Shown piece by piece: positions 15,240 through 24,121 of a stretch of 64,000 nt of DNA (position 1 is the stretch's first letter; the number at the start of each line of letters is the position of its first letter). Source of the stretch: Trueperaceae bacterium (GTDB taxonomy: Bacteria; Deinococcota; Deinococci; Deinococcales; Trueperaceae); the NCBI GenBank assembly GCA_023954415.1, contig JAMLIB010000006.1:180470-244469 (forward strand). Direction: 5' to 3'. The translations under genes were made by a program, and so were the position numbers. The notes under the pieces were generated by a model. It saw only the letters and a list, made by a program, of their open reading frames with translations, ran no database searches and was not told the DNA's origin.

Positions 15240-16667
15240 ATGGCACCTCGAGTCGCACGACCGGCAAGCGCAAGGCGGACGACCCCCGACAGGCGTGTCC
15301 GCCGCTCATTGGCGGGCGTCCTCGTCGCTATGTTGACCCTTGCGCTCACCGGCTGCCCGAGGCCCCTACGCCCCGACCGTCTGGACTTCGACACGGATCC
15401 GCGGATCCTACGCGGCGCCTACCTGGGCTTCGTGGACACCCGCAGCGTGCCGACTGCCACGGCTCTCGCGGGCGACGCTTCCTTGCTCGCCACCGGCTGG
15501 CCGGACGCGGTCGACCTGTGGCACCCGGAGACCGCCGAGCCGATCGCGACCCTGGACCCGATCTGGGACGAGGAGATCTGGCAGGTCGCCCTGAGCGTCG
15601 ACGGCCTCGGAACGCTCGTCGCTGGCATCGTTAACGGCGCCGTGGGCCTCTGGAGCGGCCGTGACGGCAGGCTGATCAGGACCTTCGACCTCGCGGAGCG
15701 TCCGGCGGCATGCGATGAATGCGTACTCGAGCGACTGGCTCTCAGCCCCGCGGGCGAGACCCTGGCGGTCGGCGGCCGGACCCCCTACGTCCTCGTCCTC
15801 GACACGACGACCGGCGCGCTCGTGCGCGAGCTGGAGACGGGTGGTGACGAGGCCGGGCCGATCGCCTTCAGCGCCGACGGCACGCTCCTGGTGTCCGCCT
15901 CCAGCGTCTCGGCCGCCGGCTACGCGTTGAGGGTCTGGGACACCACCACCTACGAGGTCGTATTCGAGCGCGAAGGACCGCTCGGCTGGAGCCGCGGACC
16001 GCAGTTCGCCTTCAGCGCGGACGGACGGCGGCTGGCGGTCGGGTCGGCAGACAAGGTCGAGCTGTTCGACATAGCGGGCGGAGCCACCGAACTGCCCCTG
16101 GGCGCGCCGGAGGAGACCTGGTTGCAAAGCCTCAGCCCCGACGGGACCCAGGTCGGGCTCGCGTCGCTCACTCCCCAGCACGACCTCTACACCGTGACCG
16201 TAGTCGACGCGGCCACCGGCGGTCCGTTGGCACGGTTCCCCCACACGCGCAGTGGAACCTCGCTCTGGAGCACCGACGGCCGTTTCCTCATCGCCGGCTC
16301 CCAGCTGGTCGGGGCGAACGACTTTAGTGTCGTACGCGACTACGCCGTCGGTCAGTACTACGCCTTGGAGCTAGCAGCCACCGCCCAGTACGTGAACGCC
16401 CGCAAGTACGCCGTCTCGGGGACGCTGAGCATCGACGGTGGCGCCGGCATCGAGGTCTCCGGGATCGTCGACGGCTCCGACAGCCAACGCTACCTGCAGC
16501 CGCAGTACGGCGTCCCGCAACCGGCCGGGCTGCGCCTCGAGCTACGGGACCGTCCGTGGTACCTGAGGGCCTGGCAGTACTCGAGCGCCTGGCACGGGTC
16601 CATGGACGAGATAGTCGCCGAGGAAGCCTTGGCGACGGGCAGGTTCGAGTTGTGGCGCGCGCCGTAG
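15240..16667 (+). CDS. WD40-repeat-like lipoprotein
   Basis: This 475-residue exported protein has an Arg-rich n-region, a hydrophobic core and a lipobox LALTGC (Cys about 39), so it should be a lipoprotein. The body has about seven repeats of beta-propeller blades with motifs such as LSVDGLGTLVAGIVNGAVGL, LSPAGETLAVGG, FSADGTLLVSAS and FSADGRRLAVGSADKVELFD. A separate C-terminal domain of about 90 residues (YALELAATAQYVNARKYAVS onward) follows. The start at 15240 follows AGGATC. The role is probably protein-protein interaction at the cell surface; the partner is unknown. Confidence 0.8.
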   Translation: MAPRVARPASARRTTPDRRVRRSLAGVLVAMLTLALTGCPRPLRPDRLDFDTDPRILRGAYLGFVDTRSVPTATALAGDASLLATGWPDAVDLWHPETAEPIATLDPIWDEEIWQVALSVDGLGTLVAGIVNGAVGLWSGRDGRLIRTFDLAERPAACDECVLERLALSPAGETLAVGGRTPYVLVLDTTTGALVRELETGGDEAGPIAFSADGTLLVSASSVSAAGYALRVWDTTTYEVVFEREGPLGWSRGPQFAFSADGRRLAVGSADKVELFDIAGGATELPLGAPEETWLQSLSPDGTQVGLASLTPQHDLYTVTVVDAATGGPLARFPHTRSGTSLWSTDGRFLIAGSQLVGANDFSVVRDYAVGQYYALELAATAQYVNARKYAVSGTLSIDGGAGIEVSGIVDGSDSQRYLQPQYGVPQPAGLRLELRDRPWYLRAWQYSSAWHGSMDEIVAEEALATGRFELWRAP

Positions 16668-16672
16668 CTCGC

Positions 16673-17995
16673 TCATAACCTGACCCGCAACACCCGGGCC
16701 GGCCGGCCGAAACCCTGCGTCAGGTCCTTGCCCTCGACCGCAGCGTACCCGTGCCGCAAGAGCCGCCCGACGACGCGGTTCACGGTGCGGGTGCTCACGC
16801 CCAGGAGCCCGGCCAGCTCCGCCGAGGTGAACAGGCTGGTGTTGCGCGACACCGTGAGCTCGTAGAGGCGGTTCAGGACCTGCGTGCCGACACCGGTCTC
16901 CCCCGCTATCCTGGTCAGGTTCACCTCCACGCTGCTCTGGTCCGGGTGCCGCTCGCTCTTCGGCTTGATCGGGCCGAGCAGCTCGCCCGAGTCGACGACG
17001 ACCAACGCGCGCGTGCCCGTCAGCGTCAGCCCCTCGTTCAAAGCGTTGAACGCGTTCGCCTCGGCCTGCTTCACGGTCTGCCCGCAGCCGATGCTGATCG
17101 CGGCGTCGAACGTCGTCTCCATGGTGATGTCGCGCATGATGCCGATGTTCGCGAAGCGGTCCGTGGCGTTCTCGAGCAGCGAGCGGCTGCACAGGATCAG
17201 GTACTCCCACCGGCTCAGCTGGAACATGGCGCTGTCCACCTCCTCCGCGAAGACGGCGATCAGCTTGGCCACCTTGCTGAGGTCGTCGACTTCCCGGATG
17301 GGCATGGTGCCATGATAGCGGTACCTCTCCTTGTACTGCAGGTGGATGTGCATTATCGCGAGTCCCGTCGCGTCCTGCACGCGGACCTGGTGGCGCAGCA
17401 TCAGGTTGCGTATCTCGTGGACGAACGACTCGACCGCCGGGCTGATCAGGGTGCTGGGAACCCCGAGGCCGAGCAGCGAGTGGTGCACGTCCGTGATGTT
17501 CGTGATACAGAGCCGGGCGCCGGCGGCATGGTTGTCGAGGTGCTGTTGCAAGGTCGCGTTCACGAACCCGTCACGGCCGGCCGCCACGCTGACGCAGCGG
17601 ATCGTGATGCGCTCCTCCGCGATGCCGACGCTGCCCAGCGCGGCCGCGACGGCCGGGGTATCGAACGAGTCGACGCTGATGCAGTCCGGCACCGAGCCGA
17701 ACTGCACCGTGGCGGCCAGGACGCTGATCAGGAGGTCGGAGCTGTCCACGTCCACGTAGCGGACGGGCACGGCATGGTGGAGGCGTCCCGCTACCAACAG
17801 GTACGGATCCCTGCGGGAGTAGAGGATCCCGTCGCACCGGGCCTGCAGGTTGGCGATGCGCTCGACCGCGTCGGCGATGTCGTCGTCGTTGCCGAACTCC
17901 TCGGGCACGACGACGACGTCGTCGAAGTACTCCTCCACGATGCCGCGTACGACTTGCAGGGTGTCGCGGTGACCGACCACGCCCAGCTTGAACAT
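16673..17995 (-). CDS. Predicted transcriptional regulator, GGDEF-like domain plus winged helix
   Basis: The 440-residue protein has an N-terminal receptor-like domain (MFKLGVVGHRDTLQVVRGIV; YSRRDPYLLVAGRL) and a second domain with RFANIGIMRDITMETTFDAA and SIGCGQTVKQAEANAFNALN, which resembles degenerate GGDEF/GTP-cyclohydrolase-III folds. The C-terminal winged helix (about 380-440) includes FTSAELAGLLGVSTRTVNRV. It is divergently placed from the cyclodeaminase/dipeptidase/ABC operon with palindromes between them, so control of that operon is the simplest inference. The inducer is unknown. Confidence 0.7.
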   Translation of the reverse strand: MFKLGVVGHRDTLQVVRGIVEEYFDDVVVVPEEFGNDDDIADAVERIANLQARCDGILYSRRDPYLLVAGRLHHAVPVRYVDVDSSDLLISVLAATVQFGSVPDCISVDSFDTPAVAAALGSVGIAEERITIRCVSVAAGRDGFVNATLQQHLDNHAAGARLCITNITDVHHSLLGLGVPSTLISPAVESFVHEIRNLMLRHQVRVQDATGLAIMHIHLQYKERYRYHGTMPIREVDDLSKVAKLIAVFAEEVDSAMFQLSRWEYLILCSRSLLENATDRFANIGIMRDITMETTFDAAISIGCGQTVKQAEANAFNALNEGLTLTGTRALVVVDSGELLGPIKPKSERHPDQSSVEVNLTRIAGETGVGTQVLNRLYELTVSRNTSLFTSAELAGLLGVSTRTVNRVVGRLLRHGYAAVEGKDLTQGFGRPARVLRVRL

Positions 17996-18073
17996 CTCTA
18001 GCCTCTCCCCTTGCCCAAGGGTGCGGACCGCGGGGCCCCGTGGGCGTGCGGCCGCCGAAGCTGCCGCGCTCTG

Positions 18074-18091
18074 CCGGATCTATCCATCCGG
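18074..18091. promoter_or_regulatory. Inverted repeat CCGGAT-N6-ATCCGG between divergent genes
   Basis: A perfect 6+6 repeat in the 195-base divergent gap is a candidate operator for the neighbouring regulator. Confidence 0.45.
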
Positions 18092-18135
18092 AGGGGTAGG
18101 CCCGGCGCTGCGGCGCCACTTCGGGACACCTTCCG

Positions 18136-18149
18136 GTCAGTATACAGAC
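18136..18149. promoter_or_regulatory. Near-palindrome GTCAGTATACAGAC, candidate promoter/operator
   Basis: The centre GTATAC is symmetric and can be read as a -10 box in both directions (TATACA plus, TATACT minus). It lies 42 bases before the cyclodeaminase gene, a good place for shared control of the divergent transcripts. Confidence 0.4.
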
Positions 18150-18190
18150 AGCCACATCCGCGCTTACCCTTCCTCCCGGTAGGAGACGCG

Positions 18191-19246
18191 ATGCCAGAAG
18201 AGTTACTGACAGCGCTAACCACGCATTCGCCCAGCGTGGGCCGGAACGGCTCGAGCGCCGAGTCCGTCGCTACGCCCCAGTTCGTCACCGGCGAGCAGGT
18301 CGCGGCGCTGCTAGACATGGGCACCTGCATCGGCCTCATGCGGACCGCCCTCATCGCGCTCGGCACGGGCCAGGCGCGGCAGATGGTCCGCCCAGTCTTG
18401 CGCCTCGACGAACGCAACGTCCTAGGGATGATGCCCGCCTACGACCCGGAAGCCGGGGTCGCGGGCGTCAAGGTCCTGAGCGTCTTCCCCGAGAACTACC
18501 AGCGGGGGCGGCCGTCGCACCAAGGGCTGATCCTGCTGTTCGACGCGAGGACTGGCGCAGTCAAGGCCATCGTCGATGCCGAGGAGGTCACCGCCGTACG
18601 GACCGCCGCCGCTTCGGCCGCGGCGACCGACGCGCTGGCTAGGACCGACGCGACCCGACTCGCCATCCTCGGCACCGGCGTGCAGGCGCGCCAGCACCTG
18701 AAGGCCATGGCGCGCGTCAGGGAGCTGAGCGCGCTGACCGTATGGGACCGCCGCTCCGAGCGCGTCGAGGCCTTCGCCCAGTACGCGCGCGAGCAGACCG
18801 GACTCCCGGTGACGGCCTGCGCACGCGTGGCAGACGCGACGGCAGCGGCCGACATCATCTGCACCGTCACTGCCGCCACGGAGCCGATCCTCTTCGCCTC
18901 CGACGTGAAACCTGGCGCCCACGTCAACGCCGTCGGCTCGTGCACCCCCAAGGCGCGCGAGCTGGCGAGCGACCTGGTCGCCGCCGGCAGGGTCTTCGTG
19001 GACTGGCTGCCGGCAGCCCTCGAGGAGGCGGGCGACCTCCTGCTCGCCATCGCGGATGGCGCGGTCACGGAGCGCCACGTGCTCGGCGAGGTCGGGAGCG
19101 TCCTGGCCGGGGACCTGCCCGGCAGGACGGGCCCGACCGAGATAACCGTCTTCGAGTCGCTCGGCCAGGCGGTGCAGGACCTGCTGGCCGCCGATCACGT
19201 GTTCGCCGCGCTGCAGAGCGGCTCTGGAAGGGAGCCGTCCGCATGA
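18191..19246 (+). CDS. Ornithine cyclodeaminase / mu-crystallin family protein
   Basis: The 351-residue protein follows GTAGGAGACGCG. It shows the family's substrate residues in AGVKVLSVFPENYQRGRPSH, the Rossmann motif LAILGTGVQARQHLKAMARV (about 158-177) and the conserved NAVGSCTPKARELASDLV. Members include ornithine cyclodeaminase, alanine dehydrogenase and ketimine reductases, so the exact reaction (NAD-linked amino acid or imino acid chemistry) is open. It is first gene of the peptide-uptake operon and overlaps the dipeptidase start (ATGA). Confidence 0.85.
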   Translation: MPEELLTALTTHSPSVGRNGSSAESVATPQFVTGEQVAALLDMGTCIGLMRTALIALGTGQARQMVRPVLRLDERNVLGMMPAYDPEAGVAGVKVLSVFPENYQRGRPSHQGLILLFDARTGAVKAIVDAEEVTAVRTAAASAAATDALARTDATRLAILGTGVQARQHLKAMARVRELSALTVWDRRSERVEAFAQYAREQTGLPVTACARVADATAAADIICTVTAATEPILFASDVKPGAHVNAVGSCTPKARELASDLVAAGRVFVDWLPAALEEAGDLLLAIADGAVTERHVLGEVGSVLAGDLPGRTGPTEITVFESLGQAVQDLLAADHVFAALQSGSGREPSA

Positions 19247-20391
19247 AGCATCCGGCGCTCACCGACGCCCAACTCGACCACGCCCGCGCCCTGCACGAGA
19301 ACAGCATCGTCATCGACATGCTCTTCCAGGGCCCGATCGGCACCTACTCCCTGCCGGAGGAGCTCGAGGGCGAGCTCCTGGCGCTCGCGCAAGGCGCGCG
19401 CCCGGGCGACGAGGCCGAGCAGGTGCGCTACGCCGGCGAGCTGGTCCGCCGCTGGTACACGAACGGCAAGCTCGCGGACCTGTACGAGGAGTGCTGGACC
19501 AAGAGCGGCATCACGGCCGCGTGCCGCCAGCTCTCCATCCGGACGCAGGACTCGCTCATGCTCAGCATCGTCAGCGTCCAGGAGGAGTTCGACCACAAGC
19601 CCTGGCTCGTCAAGGCGCGCACGGCCGCAGAGATCGAGCGGGCGCACGCGAACGGCCAGCGCGCGGGGATCGTCACCAGCCAGGAGGCGGAAGGGTACGG
19701 CAAGGACCTGGGGCTCCTCGAGCTCGCCTACGACTTCGGTCTGCGGGTCCAGCAGCTCACGTACAACAACCACAACCTGATCGGCGCCGGCTGCATGGAG
19801 CCGAACGACGCCGGCCTCAGCCGCTTCGGGATGAAGTTCGTGGCCAAGTGCGACGAGCTCGGCGTCGTCGTCGACACGTCGCACTGCGGGCGGCAGACGA
19901 CGCTCGACGCGTGCGCCCGCTCGGAGCGACCCGTGGTGGCCACGCACACGGGCGCCTCCGCCGTTTACGCGCACGACCGCTGCAAGAGCGACGCCGAGAT
20001 ACGTGCCATCGCGGAGACGGGCGGCGTCATCGGCGTCTTCGCCATGCCGTGGTTCGTGGCACCGGACCCACATAACTCCACCCTCGACCACGTGCTCGAC
20101 CACGTCGATCACATCGTCGACCTCGTCGGCATCGACAGCGTCGGCATCGGCACCGACTGGCCCATGCCGCAGACGAAGTGGATGGCTTTGGAGTTCAAGC
20201 GCCTGATAGCGCCGACGATCGGCTTCGCTCCGGGTGACGGGCCCTCGACGGAGTGGATCCACGGCCTGAAGGACTACCGCGAGTTCCCCAACGTCACCGC
20301 CGGCCTGCTTGCCCGCGGGTACGGCGATGAGGACGCCGCCAAGGTCCTGGGCGGCAACTGGCTGAGGGTACTGCGGGAGGTGTGCGGCTGA
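19243..20391 (+). CDS. Peptidase M19 (membrane/renal dipeptidase family)
   Basis: The 382-residue zinc dipeptidase relative has VQEEF and QQLTYNNHNLIGAGC, the ligand segments GVVVDTSHCGRQTTLDA and VVATHTGASAVYAHDRCKSD, and DSVGIGTDWPMPQ near the C terminus. The usual N-terminal HxD motif appears altered (SIVIDMLFQGPIG), so one metal ligand may differ. It would cleave dipeptides, possibly D-containing or modified ones, in the cytoplasm since no signal peptide is visible. It is coupled to the cyclodeaminase gene and precedes a peptide-type ABC importer. Confidence 0.82.
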   Translation: MKHPALTDAQLDHARALHENSIVIDMLFQGPIGTYSLPEELEGELLALAQGARPGDEAEQVRYAGELVRRWYTNGKLADLYEECWTKSGITAACRQLSIRTQDSLMLSIVSVQEEFDHKPWLVKARTAAEIERAHANGQRAGIVTSQEAEGYGKDLGLLELAYDFGLRVQQLTYNNHNLIGAGCMEPNDAGLSRFGMKFVAKCDELGVVVDTSHCGRQTTLDACARSERPVVATHTGASAVYAHDRCKSDAEIRAIAETGGVIGVFAMPWFVAPDPHNSTLDHVLDHVDHIVDLVGIDSVGIGTDWPMPQTKWMALEFKRLIAPTIGFAPGDGPSTEWIHGLKDYREFPNVTAGLLARGYGDEDAAKVLGGNWLRVLREVCG

Positions 20392-20550
20392 TGTTCGGAA
20401 CCCGCTCGAGACGAGGGCGGCCGCCCCATCCTCGATGGCGGCGGACCCGCGAGCCGCGCCCGAACCCACGCCTGTGCCGGCGGTAGCCGGTCCTGCCCGG
20501 CAAGAAGCTTACGACCGAAGATAGCGAACGAGGTCCAGGAGGAGTCCCAA

Positions 20551-22095
20551 GTGAAACGGAGCAACGAGAACATGACGACAGCCCCTACGCCCCACCATGC
20601 ACCTCGCAGGCGGCCCACCTTCGCTCTGCCGGCCCTCTTCGCCGTCCTGCTCGCCTTCACGAGCGCGACCGCGCAGAACGCCACGCCTACGGAGCTGGTG
20701 GTCGCCGTCACCGCCATCGGCAACACGCTCGACCCGGCCGTCGCGAACTTCGCCAACACCACGACCGCCATGGGCCACGTCTACGACCGGATCATAGGCA
20801 TCGACGCGAACTTCGAGTTCGCTCCCGCCGTGGCGACGAGCTGGGAGTTCGTGGACGCCACGACGTTCAAGCTGACCGTCGGGGACGGCTTCGTCTTCCA
20901 CAACGGCGTGCCTCTCACCGTCCAGGACGTCGTGTTCTCGATCGAGCGCCTGCGCGACGTACCGCGGCTCGCCTCGGTGATGAACAACATCGCCTCGACC
21001 GAGGTGACGGGCGAGTCCGAGGTCACCATCAAGCTGGTGGCACCGAACAGCTCCACCATCCGCGCGCTGATGGCCGCCGCGCACGTCCTCAACGAGGCGT
21101 ACAGCAAGACGCCGGGCGTGGACTTCGCCAACAAGCCCATCGGCACCGGTCCGTACGTCGTCAGCAACTTCGTGCCGGGCGACAGGCTCGAACTGACGGC
21201 ATGGGCCGACTACCCGTTCGCCGCGCCCGCCATCCCCCGCATCGTGTTCAGGACCATCCCCGAGGACGCCAACCGGTACATCGCCGCCGAGACGGGTGAG
21301 GCGCAGTTCGCCGCCATCACGTACCACGACCTGGCGCGCGCCGAGAGCAACCCGCGCCTGAACGTCATCCAGCAGAAGACCACCAACACCGCCTTCATCT
21401 CCATGAACACCCAGAAGGCGCCGTTCGACAACACCAACGTCAGGCTCGCCATGGCGTACGCCACCGACAAGGAAGGCCTGGCGGTCGTCCAGGGCGGCTC
21501 GACCGTGATCTACAGCATGACTCCCCCCATGTTCTCCACCTACTACGCCTCCCCTAACCTGCCGACCTTCGACCTGGAGAAGGCCAGGCAGCTGCTCGAG
21601 GCCGAAGGCTACGGGCCGTCCAACCCGCTCAGGTTCGACATGTGGACGTACGGCGGCAACACGTCCGTGGCCGAGACGTACCAGGCGCTGCTCAGCGCCA
21701 TCGGGGTCGAGATGAGCATCAAGAACTTCGAGTTCGGCGTCTTCCTCGAGGGGATGGCGCGCGGCGAGTACCAGATGCTGTCGGGCTCGTGGAACAACAT
21801 CACGGGCGACCCGATGAGCGCGCTCGAGAACTACTGGAGCGGGAGCTTCGGCTCGCAGAACATCTCCTTCTTCCAGAACGCGCGCGCCGACGAGCTGTAC
21901 GAGCTGGCCAAGGGCACCGTCGACGAGTCCGTGCTGATCGACGCCGCCCGCGAGGTGCAAGAGATCGCGGCCGCCGAGATGCCCATCATCCCGACGTTCA
22001 GCACGCTCGCCATGTTCGCGTTCGACGCCCGGCTCGTCGGAGTCGAGACGTACCCGAGCTCGCTCTACTCGTTCCGGAACGCTCGGTTCGAGTAA
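20551..22095 (+). CDS. ABC transporter solute-binding protein, family 5 (peptide type)
   Basis: The 514-residue exported protein starts at a GTG preceded by AGGAGG. A signal peptide (PTFALPALFAVLLAFTSATA) is cut near residue 41. The body has the family 5 hallmarks: LDPAVANFANTTTAMGHVYD, FKLTVGDGFVFHNGVPLTVQ and the GTGPYVVSNFVPGDRLEL segment. It lacks a lipobox, so it may be soluble or anchored by an uncleaved signal. It would deliver peptides or related ligands to the two permeases that follow. Confidence 0.88.
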   Translation: MKRSNENMTTAPTPHHAPRRRPTFALPALFAVLLAFTSATAQNATPTELVVAVTAIGNTLDPAVANFANTTTAMGHVYDRIIGIDANFEFAPAVATSWEFVDATTFKLTVGDGFVFHNGVPLTVQDVVFSIERLRDVPRLASVMNNIASTEVTGESEVTIKLVAPNSSTIRALMAAAHVLNEAYSKTPGVDFANKPIGTGPYVVSNFVPGDRLELTAWADYPFAAPAIPRIVFRTIPEDANRYIAAETGEAQFAAITYHDLARAESNPRLNVIQQKTTNTAFISMNTQKAPFDNTNVRLAMAYATDKEGLAVVQGGSTVIYSMTPPMFSTYYASPNLPTFDLEKARQLLEAEGYGPSNPLRFDMWTYGGNTSVAETYQALLSAIGVEMSIKNFEFGVFLEGMARGEYQMLSGSWNNITGDPMSALENYWSGSFGSQNISFFQNARADELYELAKGTVDESVLIDAAREVQEIAAAEMPIIPTFSTLAMFAFDARLVGVETYPSSLYSFRNARFE

Positions 22096-22230
22096 GGCCC
22101 ATGCATAACGCGCCTGGCGTCGGTAGGGTCGCGCGCCGCGCGGCTCCGCCGACGCCCGAGGCGGTGAGCGGGGCTCGCGCAACGGGGCCCGCCCCGACTC
22201 TCGCCCAGGTCGCCCGGTAGAGGGAAGCTC

Positions 22231-23169
22231 ATGACCAGCTACGCGCTGAAGCGCTTGACGCACATCATCCCGGTGCTCATCGCGACCACCCTGCTCGTCT
22301 TCGCCCTCCTCTCCTTGAGCCCTAGCGACCCGGCGCAGCTGATCCTCGGGCTGGGCGCCAAGCCGGAGGAGCTGGCGATGATGCGGGAGCAGTTGGGGCT
22401 GAACGACCCGTTGCTCGTAAGGTACGCGCGCTACATGGGCGGCGTCCTCACGGGCGACTTCGGAACGTCGTACTCCACCAAGCGGCCCGTGCTCGAGATG
22501 ATCGGCGTTCGCCTGCCCAACACGCTCGTGCTGGCGTTCGGCTCGCTCACGCTGATCCTGGTCGTGGCGATCCCGCTCGGCGTCGCCCTGGCGGTGCGGC
22601 AGAACTCGCTCTTCGACAACGTGATGCGGGTGTTGACGCTCCTCACCGCCGCCATGCCCAGCTTCTGGCTCGGGCTGATGCTCATCCTCCTCTTCTCGGT
22701 GAAGCTCGGTTGGCTCCCATCGAGCGGGCTCGACAACGCGCGGGCCGCCATCATGCCGCTCATCTGCCTGGCCGTCGCGGGTTGGACGGTGACATCGCGC
22801 CTCACGCGGGCGTCCATGCTCGACGTGGTGCGGCAGGACTACATCCGGACCGCGCGCGCCAAGGGGCTCCCGCAGGGCGTGGTGATGCGCAAGCACGCGC
22901 TGCGCAACGCCCTGCTGCCCGTCGTCACTTCCGTCGGCCTCCTAGTCGGGCAGTCCGTGGGCGGCGCGGTGGTCATCGAGATCCTCTTCGGCATCAACGG
23001 CATCGGGAAGATGATGGTCGACGCCGTGCGGCAGCAGGACGTACCCACGATCATGGGCGGCGTGCTAATCGCCGCGGTCGTGATCGCGGTGGCGAACCTG
23101 CTCACGGACCTCTCGTACGCGGTCATCGACCCGCGGCTCGAGTCCATGTACGGGGAGCCGACCGCTTGA
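22231..23169 (+). CDS. Peptide-type ABC transporter permease (DppB-like)
   Basis: The 312-residue permease has six hydrophobic segments, an N-terminal YALKRLTHIIPVLIATTLLV, and the EAA loop RQDYIRTARAKGLPQGVVMR with the following ALRNALLPVVTSVGLLVGQ. It ends with the usual DPRL. It pairs with the next gene, whose TTG start overlaps its stop. It follows GAGGGAAGCTC. Confidence 0.9.
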   Translation: MTSYALKRLTHIIPVLIATTLLVFALLSLSPSDPAQLILGLGAKPEELAMMREQLGLNDPLLVRYARYMGGVLTGDFGTSYSTKRPVLEMIGVRLPNTLVLAFGSLTLILVVAIPLGVALAVRQNSLFDNVMRVLTLLTAAMPSFWLGLMLILLFSVKLGWLPSSGLDNARAAIMPLICLAVAGWTVTSRLTRASMLDVVRQDYIRTARAKGLPQGVVMRKHALRNALLPVVTSVGLLVGQSVGGAVVIEILFGINGIGKMMVDAVRQQDVPTIMGGVLIAAVVIAVANLLTDLSYAVIDPRLESMYGEPTA

Positions 23170-24035
23170 CGCGGACGAACCTGAGCCGGAACCCGTGGCG
23201 GACGGCGTGGAGGCGCCTCAGCCGCAACCGCACGGCCGTGGTGGGGCTGTTCCTCCTGGCCGCGATCATCCTCGCGTGCCTCAGCGCGCCGCTCTGGTTC
23301 GACTACCAGCGCGACGTGGTGGGCGTGAACGTCTCCCAGCGCCTGCGGATCCCGGCCGAGGGCAGACCGCTCGGCACGGACGAGCTTGGGCGGAACCTGC
23401 TCGCGCGCATCCTGTGGGGCGGCCGCATCTCGCTCACGATCGGCATCGGGGCGGTAGTGCTGGCCGGTCTCGCCGCCACCCTGATCGGTACCACCGCGGC
23501 CTCCTACGGCGGCCGCACCGACAGCCTGCTCATGCGCGCCCTCGACGTGCTGCTGGCGATCCCGGCCATGCTGCTGATGATCACGTTCGTGACCATCATG
23601 GCGCCTACCCAGACGAACCTCATGCTCGCCATCGGCCTGAGCTTCGTGCCTGGGATGGCCCGCCTGGTGCGGGCGCAGGTGCTCTCCGTCAAGGACCTCG
23701 AGTACGTGGCGGCCGTCAGGGCCCAGGGTGCGAGCACCGCGCGCGTGCTCGTCGCGCACGTGCTGCCCAACGCCATGGGGCCCGTGATAGCCAGCTTCGT
23801 CATGTACATCCCGGGCGGGATCATGACCATCAGCGGCCTAGGTTTCATCGGCCTCGGCATCCAACCCCCTACCCCGGAGTGGGGCGCCATGCTCGCGAGC
23901 GGGCGCGCCTACATCAGGGACGCTTGGCACATAACGACCCTGCCGGGCCTCGCGATCGTCCTGACGATCATCGCCCTGACCCTGGTCGGCGACGGGCTGA
24001 GGGACGCCATCGACTCGCGGATGTCCGACCGTTGA
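23166..24035 (+). CDS. Peptide-type ABC transporter permease (DppC-like)
   Basis: The 289-residue permease starts at a TTG overlapping the stop of the upstream permease (TTGA). It carries GTDELGRNLLARILWGGRIS, the EAA region DLEYVAAVRAQGASTARVLV, and the end LTLVGDGLRDAIDSRMS, all typical of DppC. No ATP-binding subunits (DppD/DppF) are encoded nearby, so the importer must use ATPases encoded elsewhere. Confidence 0.88.
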   Translation: MTRTNLSRNPWRTAWRRLSRNRTAVVGLFLLAAIILACLSAPLWFDYQRDVVGVNVSQRLRIPAEGRPLGTDELGRNLLARILWGGRISLTIGIGAVVLAGLAATLIGTTAASYGGRTDSLLMRALDVLLAIPAMLLMITFVTIMAPTQTNLMLAIGLSFVPGMARLVRAQVLSVKDLEYVAAVRAQGASTARVLVAHVLPNAMGPVIASFVMYIPGGIMTISGLGFIGLGIQPPTPEWGAMLASGRAYIRDAWHITTLPGLAIVLTIIALTLVGDGLRDAIDSRMSDR

Positions 24036-24121
24036 ACCCGCCGACCGTTGCCGCCACGAGCGGCGCATCGAGCAAGCCCGCGGCAGGAAGCGCCACAGCC
24101 GCACGTACGGAGGCCACACGC

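Noticed and set aside
20509..22896. A 795-codon open frame on the minus strand
   Set aside because: It lies antisense to the binding protein and permease genes, has Arg/Val/Gly-rich shadow composition and no family match. Such frames are common in GC-rich DNA.
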